Positions 39,604-48,061 of a stretch of DNA of 64,000 nt are shown in pieces. The notes under the pieces are model-generated. The model made no database searches and was not told where the DNA came from. It was given only the letters and a program-made list of their open reading frames with translations. The translations under genes and the position numbers were made by a program. Position 1 is the stretch's first letter; each line of letters opens with the position of its first letter. The DNA is from Pseudomonadota bacterium (GTDB lineage: Bacteria > Pseudomonadota > Gammaproteobacteria > Burkholderiales > UBA9220), in contig JAJZVC010000006.1 in assembly GCA_021845865.1 (NCBI GenBank), forward strand, positions 19,855-83,854. Reading direction: 5' to 3'.

Positions 39604-40409
39604 CACTTCCCGGCCCTCTTTCCCTCATTCGCCATTTATGGCGTCACCATTACCTCATCGGCCAGCTGGTGCGCCGTGAAGTGCTGCTGAAGTACCGTGG
39701 CTCCTATCTGGGCATTGGCTGGTCGTTTCTCTATCCCCTTATCCTGCTGGCAGCCTTCACGCTGGTGTTTGGCCACGTGTTCGCTGCCCGCTGGCCGCAA
39801 CCCAGCCACGGCGACGCGCCTTTGGCGCTAACGATCTACTGCGGGCTCATCGTCTTCACCCCTTTTTCGGAAATCGTTTCCGCCGCGCCCCGGCTGATCC
39901 ATAGCCATCAGAACTACGTGAAGAAAATTGTTTTCCCCACGGAGATACTCCCCGTCTCTCTCGTGCTATCCGCCTGCATTCATGCAGCCATTAATCTGGG
40001 GATTTTTCTGGCGGCCCTGCTGATTTTCGTCGCGCCTACGCCTTCCATCCTGTTATTGCCCATCGTTTTCCTCCCGGCCATGCTATTCGCTTTCGGACTC
40101 GCCTGGGTTCTCGCCGCCGCGGGGGTATTCGTGCGCGACTTGGCGCATGTCATGCCGGTTTTCGTGCAGCTGCTCCTTTTCCTCTCTCCCGTGTTCTATC
40201 CTATCTCCGCGGTTCCACCTTCTCTTCACTGGTTTTATCAAGCGAACCCCCTGGGATTGGTCATCGAGGACCTGCGCCGCATCATGCTTTGGGGCGAACT
40301 CCCCCTCTGGAACCAATGGTTCCTGGCTCTGACCGTCGGCGGTTCGATAGCCCTGCTGGGCTACGCTTTCTTCCGCCGCGTGCAGGAGGAATTTGCCGAT
40401 GTCCTCTGA
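39600..40409 (+). CDS. wzm: ABC-2 polysaccharide export permease (Wzm-like)
   Basis: 269 residues from [10 protein letters not shown]; the start overlaps the cysC stop as ATGA. Six membrane helices and the family motif [24 protein letters not shown] at residues 22-45 identify the KpsM/Wzm type. It forms the channel that exports a lipid-linked polysaccharide or capsule chain across the inner membrane, driven by the adjacent Wzt-like ATPase. Confidence 0.92.
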   Translation: MTLPGPLSLIRHLWRHHYLIGQLVRREVLLKYRGSYLGIGWSFLYPLILLAAFTLVFGHVFAARWPQPSHGDAPLALTIYCGLIVFTPFSEIVSAAPRLIHSHQNYVKKIVFPTEILPVSLVLSACIHAAINLGIFLAALLIFVAPTPSILLLPIVFLPAMLFAFGLAWVLAAAGVFVRDLAHVMPVFVQLLLFLSPVFYPISAVPPSLHWFYQANPLGLVIEDLRRIMLWGELPLWNQWFLALTVGGSIALLGYAFFRRVQEEFADVL

Positions 40410-41724
40410 TCTGGTCGCCGCCGCCAGCAGGCTGAGCAAAATCTATCGGACTTACGACCGTCCCCTCCACCGGCTGCTCGGCAACCTGCCCTTCGCCAAG
40501 GAACGGTACCGGGAAATCACCGCCCTGGACGATGTCAGCTTCCGCATCCCACGCGGAGAAACCCTCGGCATCATCGGACGGAACGGCTCCGGGAAAAGCA
40601 CGCTGCTCCAATTGCTGTGCGGCATTCTCAAGCCCAGCCACGGTGAAATACGCGTCAACGGTCGACTTTCTGCCCTGTTGGAACTGGGAGCGGGCTTCCA
40701 TCCGGAACTCACCGGCAGGGAAAACATTTTCATGCAAGGCGCCATTCTGGGCTTCTCCCGCCGCGAGATGGAAAAGCGCTTCGAGCCGATCGTCGCCTTC
40801 GCCGATATCGGCGACTTCATCGACCAGCCGGTCAAAACCTACTCCAGCGGCATGTTCGTGCGCCTCGCCTTCGCCATCATGGCCCACGTGGAGGCAGACA
40901 TCCTGGTCATCGACGAGGCTTTGTCGGTGGGGGATGCCGCCTTCACCCAGAAATGCCTGCGCTTTCTCGACGACTTCAAAAAGCGCGGCACCGTCATTCT
41001 CGTCAGCCATGACCTGGCCAGCATCACAGCCCTTTGCGACCGCGCCCTCTGGCTCGACAAGGGACGGCTGCGCGCCAGCGGCGACGCCAAGGAGGTCTGC
41101 GAGGCCTACCTCTCGTCCATCCTGGGCATCCCTCAGATGGAGCAGTCCCACGCCGATCTGCGCGACGAATGCCTGGCGGACCAGCGTCAGGAACTGATGC
41201 AGTGCAGCGCCCTGCGCAACGACCTCGAAATCTTCCGCTTCGATCCTGGCGGCAGCGCGGCGGGAACCGGCCTTGCCCGCATCGTCGAAGTCCGTTTCGA
41301 GAACGACGCCGGTGACCCCTACGGCTGGATCGTGGGCGGCGAACTGGTGAACCTGATCGTCCGCGCCAAAACCCTGACGGACATGGCCTCCCCCATCCTC
41401 GGCTTCGTGGTCAAGAACCGGATGGGGCTTTCCCTTTTCGGCGACAATACCTACCTAAGCTACGCCGACGACCCCCAAACCGCTGCCCAAGGAAGCTTCC
41501 TGGAAGCGCGCTTCCGCTTCCGCATGCCTCGGCTGCCGATCGGCGACTACGCGATTACCGCCGCCATCGCGGATGGCAGCCAGAAACAGCGCATTACCCA
41601 CCATTGGCTGCACGAAGCGGTGACGTTCCGCTCCCAGCGCAGCAGCGTCGGCCAGGTACTGGTGGGGCTGCCCATGCTAGACATCAGCCTGACCACTTCC
41701 CCTGACCATGGAACCGCACACTGA
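40399..41724 (+). CDS. wzt: ABC polysaccharide exporter ATPase with C-terminal glycan-binding domain (Wzt-like)
   Basis: 441 residues from [10 protein letters not shown], with AGGAGG upstream. The ATPase domain is residues 1-250: Walker A GRNGSGKST, signature-region YSSGMFVRLAFAI, Walker B ILVIDEALSVGD. Residues about 285-425 are a beta-sandwich (Wzt_C-type) that in O-antigen exporters recognises the modified non-reducing end of the chain. Methyl or sulfate caps made by the following genes could be that signal. It overlaps both neighbours by about 10-17 bases. Confidence 0.92.
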   Translation: MSSDLVAAASRLSKIYRTYDRPLHRLLGNLPFAKERYREITALDDVSFRIPRGETLGIIGRNGSGKSTLLQLLCGILKPSHGEIRVNGRLSALLELGAGFHPELTGRENIFMQGAILGFSRREMEKRFEPIVAFADIGDFIDQPVKTYSSGMFVRLAFAIMAHVEADILVIDEALSVGDAAFTQKCLRFLDDFKKRGTVILVSHDLASITALCDRALWLDKGRLRASGDAKEVCEAYLSSILGIPQMEQSHADLRDECLADQRQELMQCSALRNDLEIFRFDPGGSAAGTGLARIVEVRFENDAGDPYGWIVGGELVNLIVRAKTLTDMASPILGFVVKNRMGLSLFGDNTYLSYADDPQTAAQGSFLEARFRFRMPRLPIGDYAITAAIADGSQKQRITHHWLHEAVTFRSQRSSVGQVLVGLPMLDISLTTSPDHGTAH

Positions 41725-42595
41725 TCTGCCTTGGACCGGCGAACGCTACGTTCCCACCGTGACGGGCGATACCGCCCTGGAACATCTGCACCGCTATGCC
41801 CTGGCCCTGCGCCTCGCCGAAGGGAAACGGGTGCTGGATGTAGCTTGCGGCGAGGGTTACGGCTCCCGCCTGCTGGCGGACAAGGCTGCATCGGTCATCG
41901 GCATCGATCTCGACGCCGAAACCGTGTCCCATGCGCAAACCCGATACGCCCTCCCCAACCTGGAATTCCGGCAGGGTGACTGCGCCGCGCTTCCCCTCCC
42001 GGATGCCAGCATCGACCTGGCCGTCAGCTTCGAGACCCTGGAACACCATGCCGAGCACGGCGCCATGCTGGCGGAACTGCGCCGCGTGCTGACGCCGGAA
42101 GGAGTTCTGCTGATCTCCACCCCCGACCGCCGCCACTATTCCGACGAACGCCAATACACCAATCCCTTCCATGTCCGGGAACTCTATGCCGAGGAGTTCC
42201 GTCGGCTGCTCCTGGACCACTTTCCCCATGCCAGCTTCCATGGCCAGCGGGTCGTTTACGGCTCCCTTGCCGTGCCTTTCGACGGCGCCGGCCCGTTCCT
42301 CTCCTACTCGGGGGACGCCGAAGCGCTGGTGCAGGACAAGGGCCTTGCCGCGCCGTTCTACCTCCTGGCCGTCGCTTCCGCCGGGCCGCTGCCGGCCTTG
42401 CCAGCCAGCCTTTTCGACGGCACGGCCGCCTGGGAAAAAGATAGCCGCGCTCTCCTCCAGGACCTGGCGGAGGCCAGGGACCAACTGGCACGTACCCGCT
42501 TCCAACTGGAATGCGTCTACGCATCGGTCTACTGGCGAATCACGGCCCCGTTGCGCCTGCTGCGCAAGGCCGCGAAACGAACCCTGGGGATATAA
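41708..42595 (+). CDS. SAM-dependent methyltransferase
   Basis: 295 residues. Class I fold with VLDVACGEGYGSRLLA (motif I, about residue 46), GIDLD, and FETLEHH (post-II). GERYVPTVTGDTALEHLHRY at the N-terminus is typical of O-antigen cluster methyltransferases. The C-terminal 40 residues are helical and basic (YWRITAPLRLLRKAAKR), a tail often seen on cell-surface glycan enzymes. It probably methylates a sugar or caps the chain recognised by the Wzt-like exporter. Confidence 0.8.
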   Translation: MEPHTDLPWTGERYVPTVTGDTALEHLHRYALALRLAEGKRVLDVACGEGYGSRLLADKAASVIGIDLDAETVSHAQTRYALPNLEFRQGDCAALPLPDASIDLAVSFETLEHHAEHGAMLAELRRVLTPEGVLLISTPDRRHYSDERQYTNPFHVRELYAEEFRRLLLDHFPHASFHGQRVVYGSLAVPFDGAGPFLSYSGDAEALVQDKGLAAPFYLLAVASAGPLPALPASLFDGTAAWEKDSRALLQDLAEARDQLARTRFQLECVYASVYWRITAPLRLLRKAAKRTLGI

Positions 42596-42596
42596 C

Positions 42597-43310
42597 GTGC
42601 TGTTCTTTCGCTCCCCGCCCCCCTCTCCCGACGCCTGCCCCGTGTGCGGCGGAACGGAATTCGACCTGCGCCCGGTGCTAGGAACGGAACTCATTGCCGC
42701 CTGGCAGTTGTCCTCCGAGGAGGCGGGCTACATCAACCGCCAGCAAGGCCACCTCTGCCTTGCCTGCCGCGCCAATCTGCGCACCCGTACCCTGGCCGCC
42801 GCACTGACGGAACACTTCGGTTTTTCCGGCACCCTGAAGGCATTTTGCGCATCCCGCCGCGCTCGTGCCCTGCGCCTGCTGGAATTGAACGAAGCGGGCG
42901 CGCTCTCCCCCTGGCTGTCCACTCTGCGCCGGCACACACTGGCCCGCTACCCCGAGGTGGATATGCAGGCCCTCCCCTACACCGACGGGCGTTGGGATGT
43001 CGTGCTCCATTCCGACGTGCTGGAGCATGTCGCCGACCCCCTTCTCGCCCTGCGGGAATGCCGCCGGGTACTCGCTCCGGGAGGGGTGCTGCTGTACACC
43101 ATTCCCATCGTTCATGGCCGCCTGTCCCATGGCCGCCAAGGCCTGTCCCCCAGCTACCACGGCGCCCCCGGCGGGGAACAAGCGGACATGCTGGTACACA
43201 CCGAATATGGGGCGGACTTTTGGCTCCAGCCCGTAGCGGCGGGATTCCGAAAAATCGGGCTGTTTACCCTCGGCGGCCCCGAAGCAATTGCCGTCGTATG
43301 CGAAAAATGA
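42597..43310 (+). CDS. Zinc-ribbon SAM methyltransferase-like protein
   Basis: 237 residues from a GTG at 42597 with GGGGAT upstream, one base after the previous stop. Residues 14-60 contain CPVCGG and CLACR, a zinc ribbon. The remaining part is a reduced class I methyltransferase with VVLHSDVLEHVADPLLALRECRRVLAPGGVLLYTIP. The glycine-rich motif I is not obvious, replaced by FCASRRARALRLLELNE, so SAM binding may be altered. The same domain pair recurs at the end of the 1013-residue fusion protein. Confidence 0.65.
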   Translation: MLFFRSPPPSPDACPVCGGTEFDLRPVLGTELIAAWQLSSEEAGYINRQQGHLCLACRANLRTRTLAAALTEHFGFSGTLKAFCASRRARALRLLELNEAGALSPWLSTLRRHTLARYPEVDMQALPYTDGRWDVVLHSDVLEHVADPLLALRECRRVLAPGGVLLYTIPIVHGRLSHGRQGLSPSYHGAPGGEQADMLVHTEYGADFWLQPVAAGFRKIGLFTLGGPEAIAVVCEK

Positions 43311-44161
43311 ACGATACCGGCCTCGTCTGGCGCAATAACCTCGTCGGCAAGTGCCGAACCCTTGGCGGGAATGCCTTCAGGCGCAGGGTCATTCTCCACT
43401 ACCACCTGTTCAAGAATGCCGGGTCGTCAGTGGACCACGTCCTCGCCAGCAACTTCGGGGGCCGCTGGCAAGTGCTGGAGGGAACGCATTCCTGGTCAGT
43501 GGTGAAGGCCGACGACGTGGCCGCCTACATCCGCCATCACAAACGCGTACTGGCCGTTTCCTCCCACCACTTCCGCCTTCCCCTCCCCGTCATGCCGGAA
43601 GCCGATCTTTATCCGATCTTCTTTCTGCGCCATCCCATTGACCGCATCGCTTCCGTCCACCAGTTCGGAAAACGCTCCGGCATCGGGCTCACCGAGTCCT
43701 CTCGCAATGCCGTGCGGGGGAGCCTGAGAGATTACGTGGCGTGGATGCTGGCGGACAAAGGCAACGAGGGCAACAATATCCGCAATGCCCAGACCCTCTT
43801 CCTCTCGTCCAAGCTGTCCGCATGGACCGACCCCTCGCTCCCCTTGCGGGCGGACGATGCCCTGCTGGAAGAAGCCCAAGGCTTCCTCCGTACGTTACCG
43901 GTTTTTGGCCTAGTGGAAAAATTCGACGAATCGGCCCGCCGCTTCGGCGCATGGTTGGCCCACGCTTTCCCGGGAATAAATTTTTTCCCCACCCAGCGCA
44001 ATACTCGCCCCGAGCGGCACCAGAGCCTGGAAGAGCGCCTCGCCGCCATCGAGACGGAACTGGGACAGTCTCTGTACCAGGAACTGCAGGCGGCGAACCA
44101 CCACGATCTGGAACTGTACCGCTTCGCCAGCAACCATTTCGAAGGGCAGGGAAAATCATGA
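43307..44161 (+). CDS. PAPS-dependent sulfotransferase-like protein, copy 1
   Basis: 284 residues from MNDTGLVWRN; the start overlaps the previous stop as ATGA and aligns with copy 2. The 5'-phosphosulfate loop is HYHLFKNAGSSVDHVL at about residue 30 and the 3'-phosphate site YPIFFLRHPIDRIASVHQF at about 105, as in glycan sulfotransferases. The C-terminal part has NNIRNAQTLFLS and GLVEKFDESARRFGAWL. It would transfer sulfate from PAPS (cysC, about 4 kb upstream) to a sugar. Cytoplasmic, no signal peptide. Confidence 0.8.
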   Translation: MNDTGLVWRNNLVGKCRTLGGNAFRRRVILHYHLFKNAGSSVDHVLASNFGGRWQVLEGTHSWSVVKADDVAAYIRHHKRVLAVSSHHFRLPLPVMPEADLYPIFFLRHPIDRIASVHQFGKRSGIGLTESSRNAVRGSLRDYVAWMLADKGNEGNNIRNAQTLFLSSKLSAWTDPSLPLRADDALLEEAQGFLRTLPVFGLVEKFDESARRFGAWLAHAFPGINFFPTQRNTRPERHQSLEERLAAIETELGQSLYQELQAANHHDLELYRFASNHFEGQGKS

Positions 44162-45015
44162 GCCGCCTCTGGCGCGACAACCCGTTGGGCCGCTGCCGTA
44201 CACTGGCGGGCAATGCCTTCAAACGGCGCGTCATCGTGCATTATCACCTGTTCAAGAACGCCGGCTCCTCGGTTGACCATATTCTCTCCGCCAACTTCGG
44301 GGACCGCTGGGCGACGGTGGAGGGTGGAAAACTCTGGTCGGTATTGGGAACCGATGGCCTTGCCGACTTTATCCGCCGCCATCCCAGGCTCCTGGCCGTC
44401 TCCTCCCATACCGCCCGCCTGCCCCTGCCGCAACTGCCCGGCACCACCGTTTACCCGATTTTCTTCCTGCGCCACCCCATCGACCGGGCGGGCTCCATTT
44501 ACCACTTCGAACGCCGTCGCCAGGACGGGGATTTCAGCGCGACCACAGCGCGGGAAAACGATTTCGCCGGCTATGTCCGAAAGATGCTGGACCACCCCGA
44601 TAACGAAGGCATCGTCCTGCGCAATTTCCACACTCTCTGCCTGTCACAGGCCGCCGCCGGCCTGACCGATTTGCGCCGCGCGAACGTTGACGCCTCCCAT
44701 CTGGAAGAGGCCCGGCACTTTCTCGCTGCCCTCCCCGCATTCGGTCTAGTGGAATATTTCGACCAATCGGCCCAGCGCCTGGAAAATTGGCTCAAGGTTT
44801 CCTTCCCCGGCATTGCGTTCTTTTCCGCCCGGGTCAATTTCCAGCCGCAGCGGGAAAAGGAACTGGAGAAACGTATCGCGGCCATGGAGCAAGACCTCGG
44901 ACCGGCGCTCTTCCAGCGCCTGCTTGACGCCAACGCCCATGACCTGCAACTCTACCGCCATGCCGTCGAGGTATTCCACTCCCATTCCGGAGAGGACAAG
45001 CCGACGCCAAGCTAG
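44158..45015 (+). CDS. PAPS-dependent sulfotransferase-like protein, copy 2
   Basis: 285 residues. It is a clear paralogue of the preceding gene (LWRDNPLGRCRTLAGNAFKRR, described as its aligned start). The phosphosulfate loop is HYHLFKNAGSSVDHIL and the 3'-phosphate site YPIFFLRHPIDRAGSIYHF. It overlaps copy 1 by 4 bases, so the pair arose by tandem duplication and has diverged enough to suggest different acceptor positions or sugars. Confidence 0.8.
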   Translation: MSRLWRDNPLGRCRTLAGNAFKRRVIVHYHLFKNAGSSVDHILSANFGDRWATVEGGKLWSVLGTDGLADFIRRHPRLLAVSSHTARLPLPQLPGTTVYPIFFLRHPIDRAGSIYHFERRRQDGDFSATTARENDFAGYVRKMLDHPDNEGIVLRNFHTLCLSQAAAGLTDLRRANVDASHLEEARHFLAALPAFGLVEYFDQSAQRLENWLKVSFPGIAFFSARVNFQPQREKELEKRIAAMEQDLGPALFQRLLDANAHDLQLYRHAVEVFHSHSGEDKPTPS

Positions 45016-45019
45016 CCCC

Positions 45020-48000
45020 ATGAACCCACTTCTTGCTTCCGCACTGAAACGGCTTACCCGTCCGCGCCAGCTCCTCAGTCTCGTCACTGGCTGGAGGCTG
45101 CGGCGCACCTACTACTACCTCAGCACCGGCCAGTACCGCATTGTCGTGGACCGCCTCAAGCGTCTTGTCTTGAACAGGCACCCGGAACGCCTGAGGCCGT
45201 TCCCGCAGCTCACCGCCCCCGTCGATCTCGCTGCCCCCCTGGCTTTTCCCCCGGTGAAAGAACCGGAAATTTCCATCATCATCCCGGTTTACAACAAGGT
45301 CGGCTACACCCACCGCTGCTTGGCCTCCATTCAGGCCCACTCCAGCCGCCACAGCTACGAAGTCATCGTCGTCGACGACTGCTCCAGCGATGCCACGGGA
45401 GAAATACTGCAACAGGCAGACAACCTGCGATTAATCTCCAACGAGCAAAACCTGGGCTTCATCCACTCCTGCAACAAGGGGGCCTCGCTGGCACGGGGAA
45501 AATATCTGCTGTTCCTGAACAACGACACCTATGTCCTGCCGGGCTGGATGGATGAATTGCGCGCCACGTTCGATCTTTTTCCCGACGCCGGCCTGGTGGG
45601 TTCAAAACTGCTGTTCCCCAATGGGGCGCTACAGGAAGCCGGCGGGATCCTCTGGTCCGACGCCTCAGGCTGGAACTACGGCCGCGACGACGACCCGGAA
45701 AAACCGGAATATGGCTATCTGCGAGAGGCGGACTATTGCTCCGGCGCCAGCATCATGGTGCCGCAGGAGCTTTTCCGGGAATTGGGCGGCTTCGACACCC
45801 GCTACGCGCCGGCCTATTTCGAGGACGCCGACCTGGCCTTCGCCGTCCGCCAAGCGGGGCGCAAAACCTATTACCAGCCGCTCTCCCAGGTGGTGCACTT
45901 CGAGGGCATCAGCTCCGGCACCGATACCTCCTCCGGCGTCAAGGCCTATCAGATCGCCAACCGGGAGAAATTCCTCGACAAGTGGCAAACCGTTCTCGCC
46001 CGCCACCGCCTTCCGGGCCAGGAAGCGGAGCTGGAAAAGGAACGGGACGTCAGGGGCCGCATCCTCATCGTCGACAACTGCACGCCCATGCCGGACCGGG
46101 ATGCGGGCTCCGTCACCGCATTCTTCTTCATGCGGATATTCCGCCAGCTCGGTTACAAGGTGACCTTCATCCCCGCCGCCAATTTCGCCCAGTTGGAGCC
46201 CTATACCACGAACCTGCAACGCATCGGCGTGGAATGCCTGTATGCCCCTTATGTCACCAGCGTCGTTCGCCATCTCCGCCGCCGGGGCCGCAGTTATGAT
46301 TTCGTGCTGCTATACCGGGTGGATAATGCCTCGCGGTATATGAAGCCGGTACGCCGCTACTGTCCGTCGGCCCGCGTGGTTTTCGACACCGTGGACCTCC
46401 ATTTTCTGCGCGAGCAACGCCAGGCAGAACTGGAAAACTCCCCTTCCCTGCGGCGCAAAGCAGCCAAGACCAAGGGTCTGGAGCTTCGTGCCATGAAGGA
46501 GGCCGACTGCACCATCGTTCTAAGCGATGAGGAACGCAAGCTGCTGCATGACATGGACCCCTCGCTGGCGCTTAGCGTTATTCCCCTTTTGCTGGACGTC
46601 CCGGGAAGCCGCCAGTGCTTTTCCAATCGGCGGGACATCCTTTTCATCGGCGGATTCATGCACACCCCCAACGTGGACGCCGTTCTGTTTTTCGGCCGCG
46701 ACATATGGCCCCTGCTACGCCAGCAGCTCCCCGACCTGGAGTTCTTCATCATCGGCAGCCACCCCCCGACTGAGGTTCTAGCCCTGGAAGGCAACGGCAT
46801 CCGTGTCGTCGGCTACGTGGAAAACCTGGAACCCTATTTTGACCGCTGCCGCCTGTCCGTCGTCCCTTTGCGCTACGGCGCTGGCATCAAGGGAAAAATC
46901 GGCACCAGCCTGAGCTTCGGCGTCCCCTGCGTTGCCACCTCCCTGGCCGTGGAAGGCATGGGCCTGTCCGATGGCGAAAACGTGCTGCTCGCCGACAGCC
47001 CCGGAGCCTTTGCTGATACGGTGGCCCGCCTCTACCGGGATGAAGCCCTATGGAACCACCTGTCCAGGGAAGGGCTGGCGTTCGTCTCGCGTCATTATTC
47101 GCTGGAGACGGGTCGGGAACAATTGCGTGATATCCTGGATCATCTTGGCGGGAGCGGCCCTTCTTCCAGCGCGGGGACAAGAGGGGGCGTGGCGCCGCCC
47201 TTCCACCTAAAGACGGCGCACTCAAAAGCGGAGTACGAGGAATACCGCCGCCAAATGGCGGAGGAATACGTCCGGCGGGATGTTCTGGAGCGCAGTTTAA
47301 TCAAGCCCGGTAAAACCGCTTTCGAAACCGCCGGTTTCTGCCACGTATGTGGCAAACCGTCCCGTTTCATGACCGATTTCCAGTACGGCGCCACCGAGCA
47401 AAACGGCATGCTGCTTCCCAACTGGCGGGAACGCCTGGTGTGCCGCCATTGCGGTCTCAACAACCGCGTACGGGCGGCGATCCACCTGTTTCAACTCCTC
47501 GGCAGACCCACCGCTGACAGCCGCATCTACGTCACCGAGCAGGTCACTCCCCTTTACAAGTGGCTGCGCCGTCACTACCCTCGCGCCGTGGGTAGCGAGT
47601 ACCTGGGGGAAGCCTTGCCCTGGGGCGAAACCGACCATAGGGGTGTGCGCAACGAGAGCGTGACGCGCCTGACCTTCCCCGACGATAGCCTGGATTACCT
47701 CTTGTCCTTCGACGTCTTCGAACATGTTCCCGACCATGCCCAAGCCTTCCGTGAGTGCCTTCGCTGCCTCAAGCCGGGCGGAATGCTGCTGTTCACGGTT
47801 CCCTTCCGGGTTGACGAAACGGAACACCTGGAGCGCGCGGCCATGAAGGAAAACGGCGAGGTCGCGCACCTGCTCCCCCCCGAGTACCACGGCGACCCGA
47901 ACCGTTCCGAGGGCTGCCTGTGCTTCCGCCATTTCGGCTGGTCCCTGCTGGACGACCTGCGGACAGCCGGTTTCGCCCAAGCGGCCGCCCACCTTTACTG

Positions 48001-48061
48001 GTCAGATCAACTCGGCTATCTGGGCGGAGAGCAGATAGCCTTTACAGGGTTCAAACCATGA
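45020..48061 (+). CDS. Trifunctional GT2-GT4-methyltransferase fusion
   Basis: 1013 residues from MNPLLASALK, 4 bases after the previous stop; the track's 1082-residue version extends into another gene. Residues about 85-330 are a GT2 domain (ISIIIPVYNKVGYTHRC, VVDDCSSDAT, FLNNDTYV, a DxD-like motif). Residues about 350-715 are a GT4-like domain (LIVDNCTPMPDRDAGS, IGGFMHTPNVDAVLFF, VPLRYGAGIKGKI). Residues about 770-1010 repeat the zinc ribbon (CHVCGKP, CRHCGLN) and methyltransferase (LSFDVFEHVPDHAQAFRECLRCLKPGG). It probably adds and modifies two successive residues of a surface glycan. Confidence 0.85.
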   Translation: MNPLLASALKRLTRPRQLLSLVTGWRLRRTYYYLSTGQYRIVVDRLKRLVLNRHPERLRPFPQLTAPVDLAAPLAFPPVKEPEISIIIPVYNKVGYTHRCLASIQAHSSRHSYEVIVVDDCSSDATGEILQQADNLRLISNEQNLGFIHSCNKGASLARGKYLLFLNNDTYVLPGWMDELRATFDLFPDAGLVGSKLLFPNGALQEAGGILWSDASGWNYGRDDDPEKPEYGYLREADYCSGASIMVPQELFRELGGFDTRYAPAYFEDADLAFAVRQAGRKTYYQPLSQVVHFEGISSGTDTSSGVKAYQIANREKFLDKWQTVLARHRLPGQEAELEKERDVRGRILIVDNCTPMPDRDAGSVTAFFFMRIFRQLGYKVTFIPAANFAQLEPYTTNLQRIGVECLYAPYVTSVVRHLRRRGRSYDFVLLYRVDNASRYMKPVRRYCPSARVVFDTVDLHFLREQRQAELENSPSLRRKAAKTKGLELRAMKEADCTIVLSDEERKLLHDMDPSLALSVIPLLLDVPGSRQCFSNRRDILFIGGFMHTPNVDAVLFFGRDIWPLLRQQLPDLEFFIIGSHPPTEVLALEGNGIRVVGYVENLEPYFDRCRLSVVPLRYGAGIKGKIGTSLSFGVPCVATSLAVEGMGLSDGENVLLADSPGAFADTVARLYRDEALWNHLSREGLAFVSRHYSLETGREQLRDILDHLGGSGPSSSAGTRGGVAPPFHLKTAHSKAEYEEYRRQMAEEYVRRDVLERSLIKPGKTAFETAGFCHVCGKPSRFMTDFQYGATEQNGMLLPNWRERLVCRHCGLNNRVRAAIHLFQLLGRPTADSRIYVTEQVTPLYKWLRRHYPRAVGSEYLGEALPWGETDHRGVRNESVTRLTFPDDSLDYLLSFDVFEHVPDHAQAFRECLRCLKPGGMLLFTVPFRVDETEHLERAAMKENGEVAHLLPPEYHGDPNRSEGCLCFRHFGWSLLDDLRTAGFAQAAAHLYWSDQLGYLGGEQIAFTGFKP

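Noticed and set aside
42644-43306. N-terminal extension of the first sulfotransferase (505-residue ORF)
   Set aside because: It covers the zinc-ribbon methyltransferase gene in another frame and reads as low-complexity R/P/A; the paralogue also starts at the later position.
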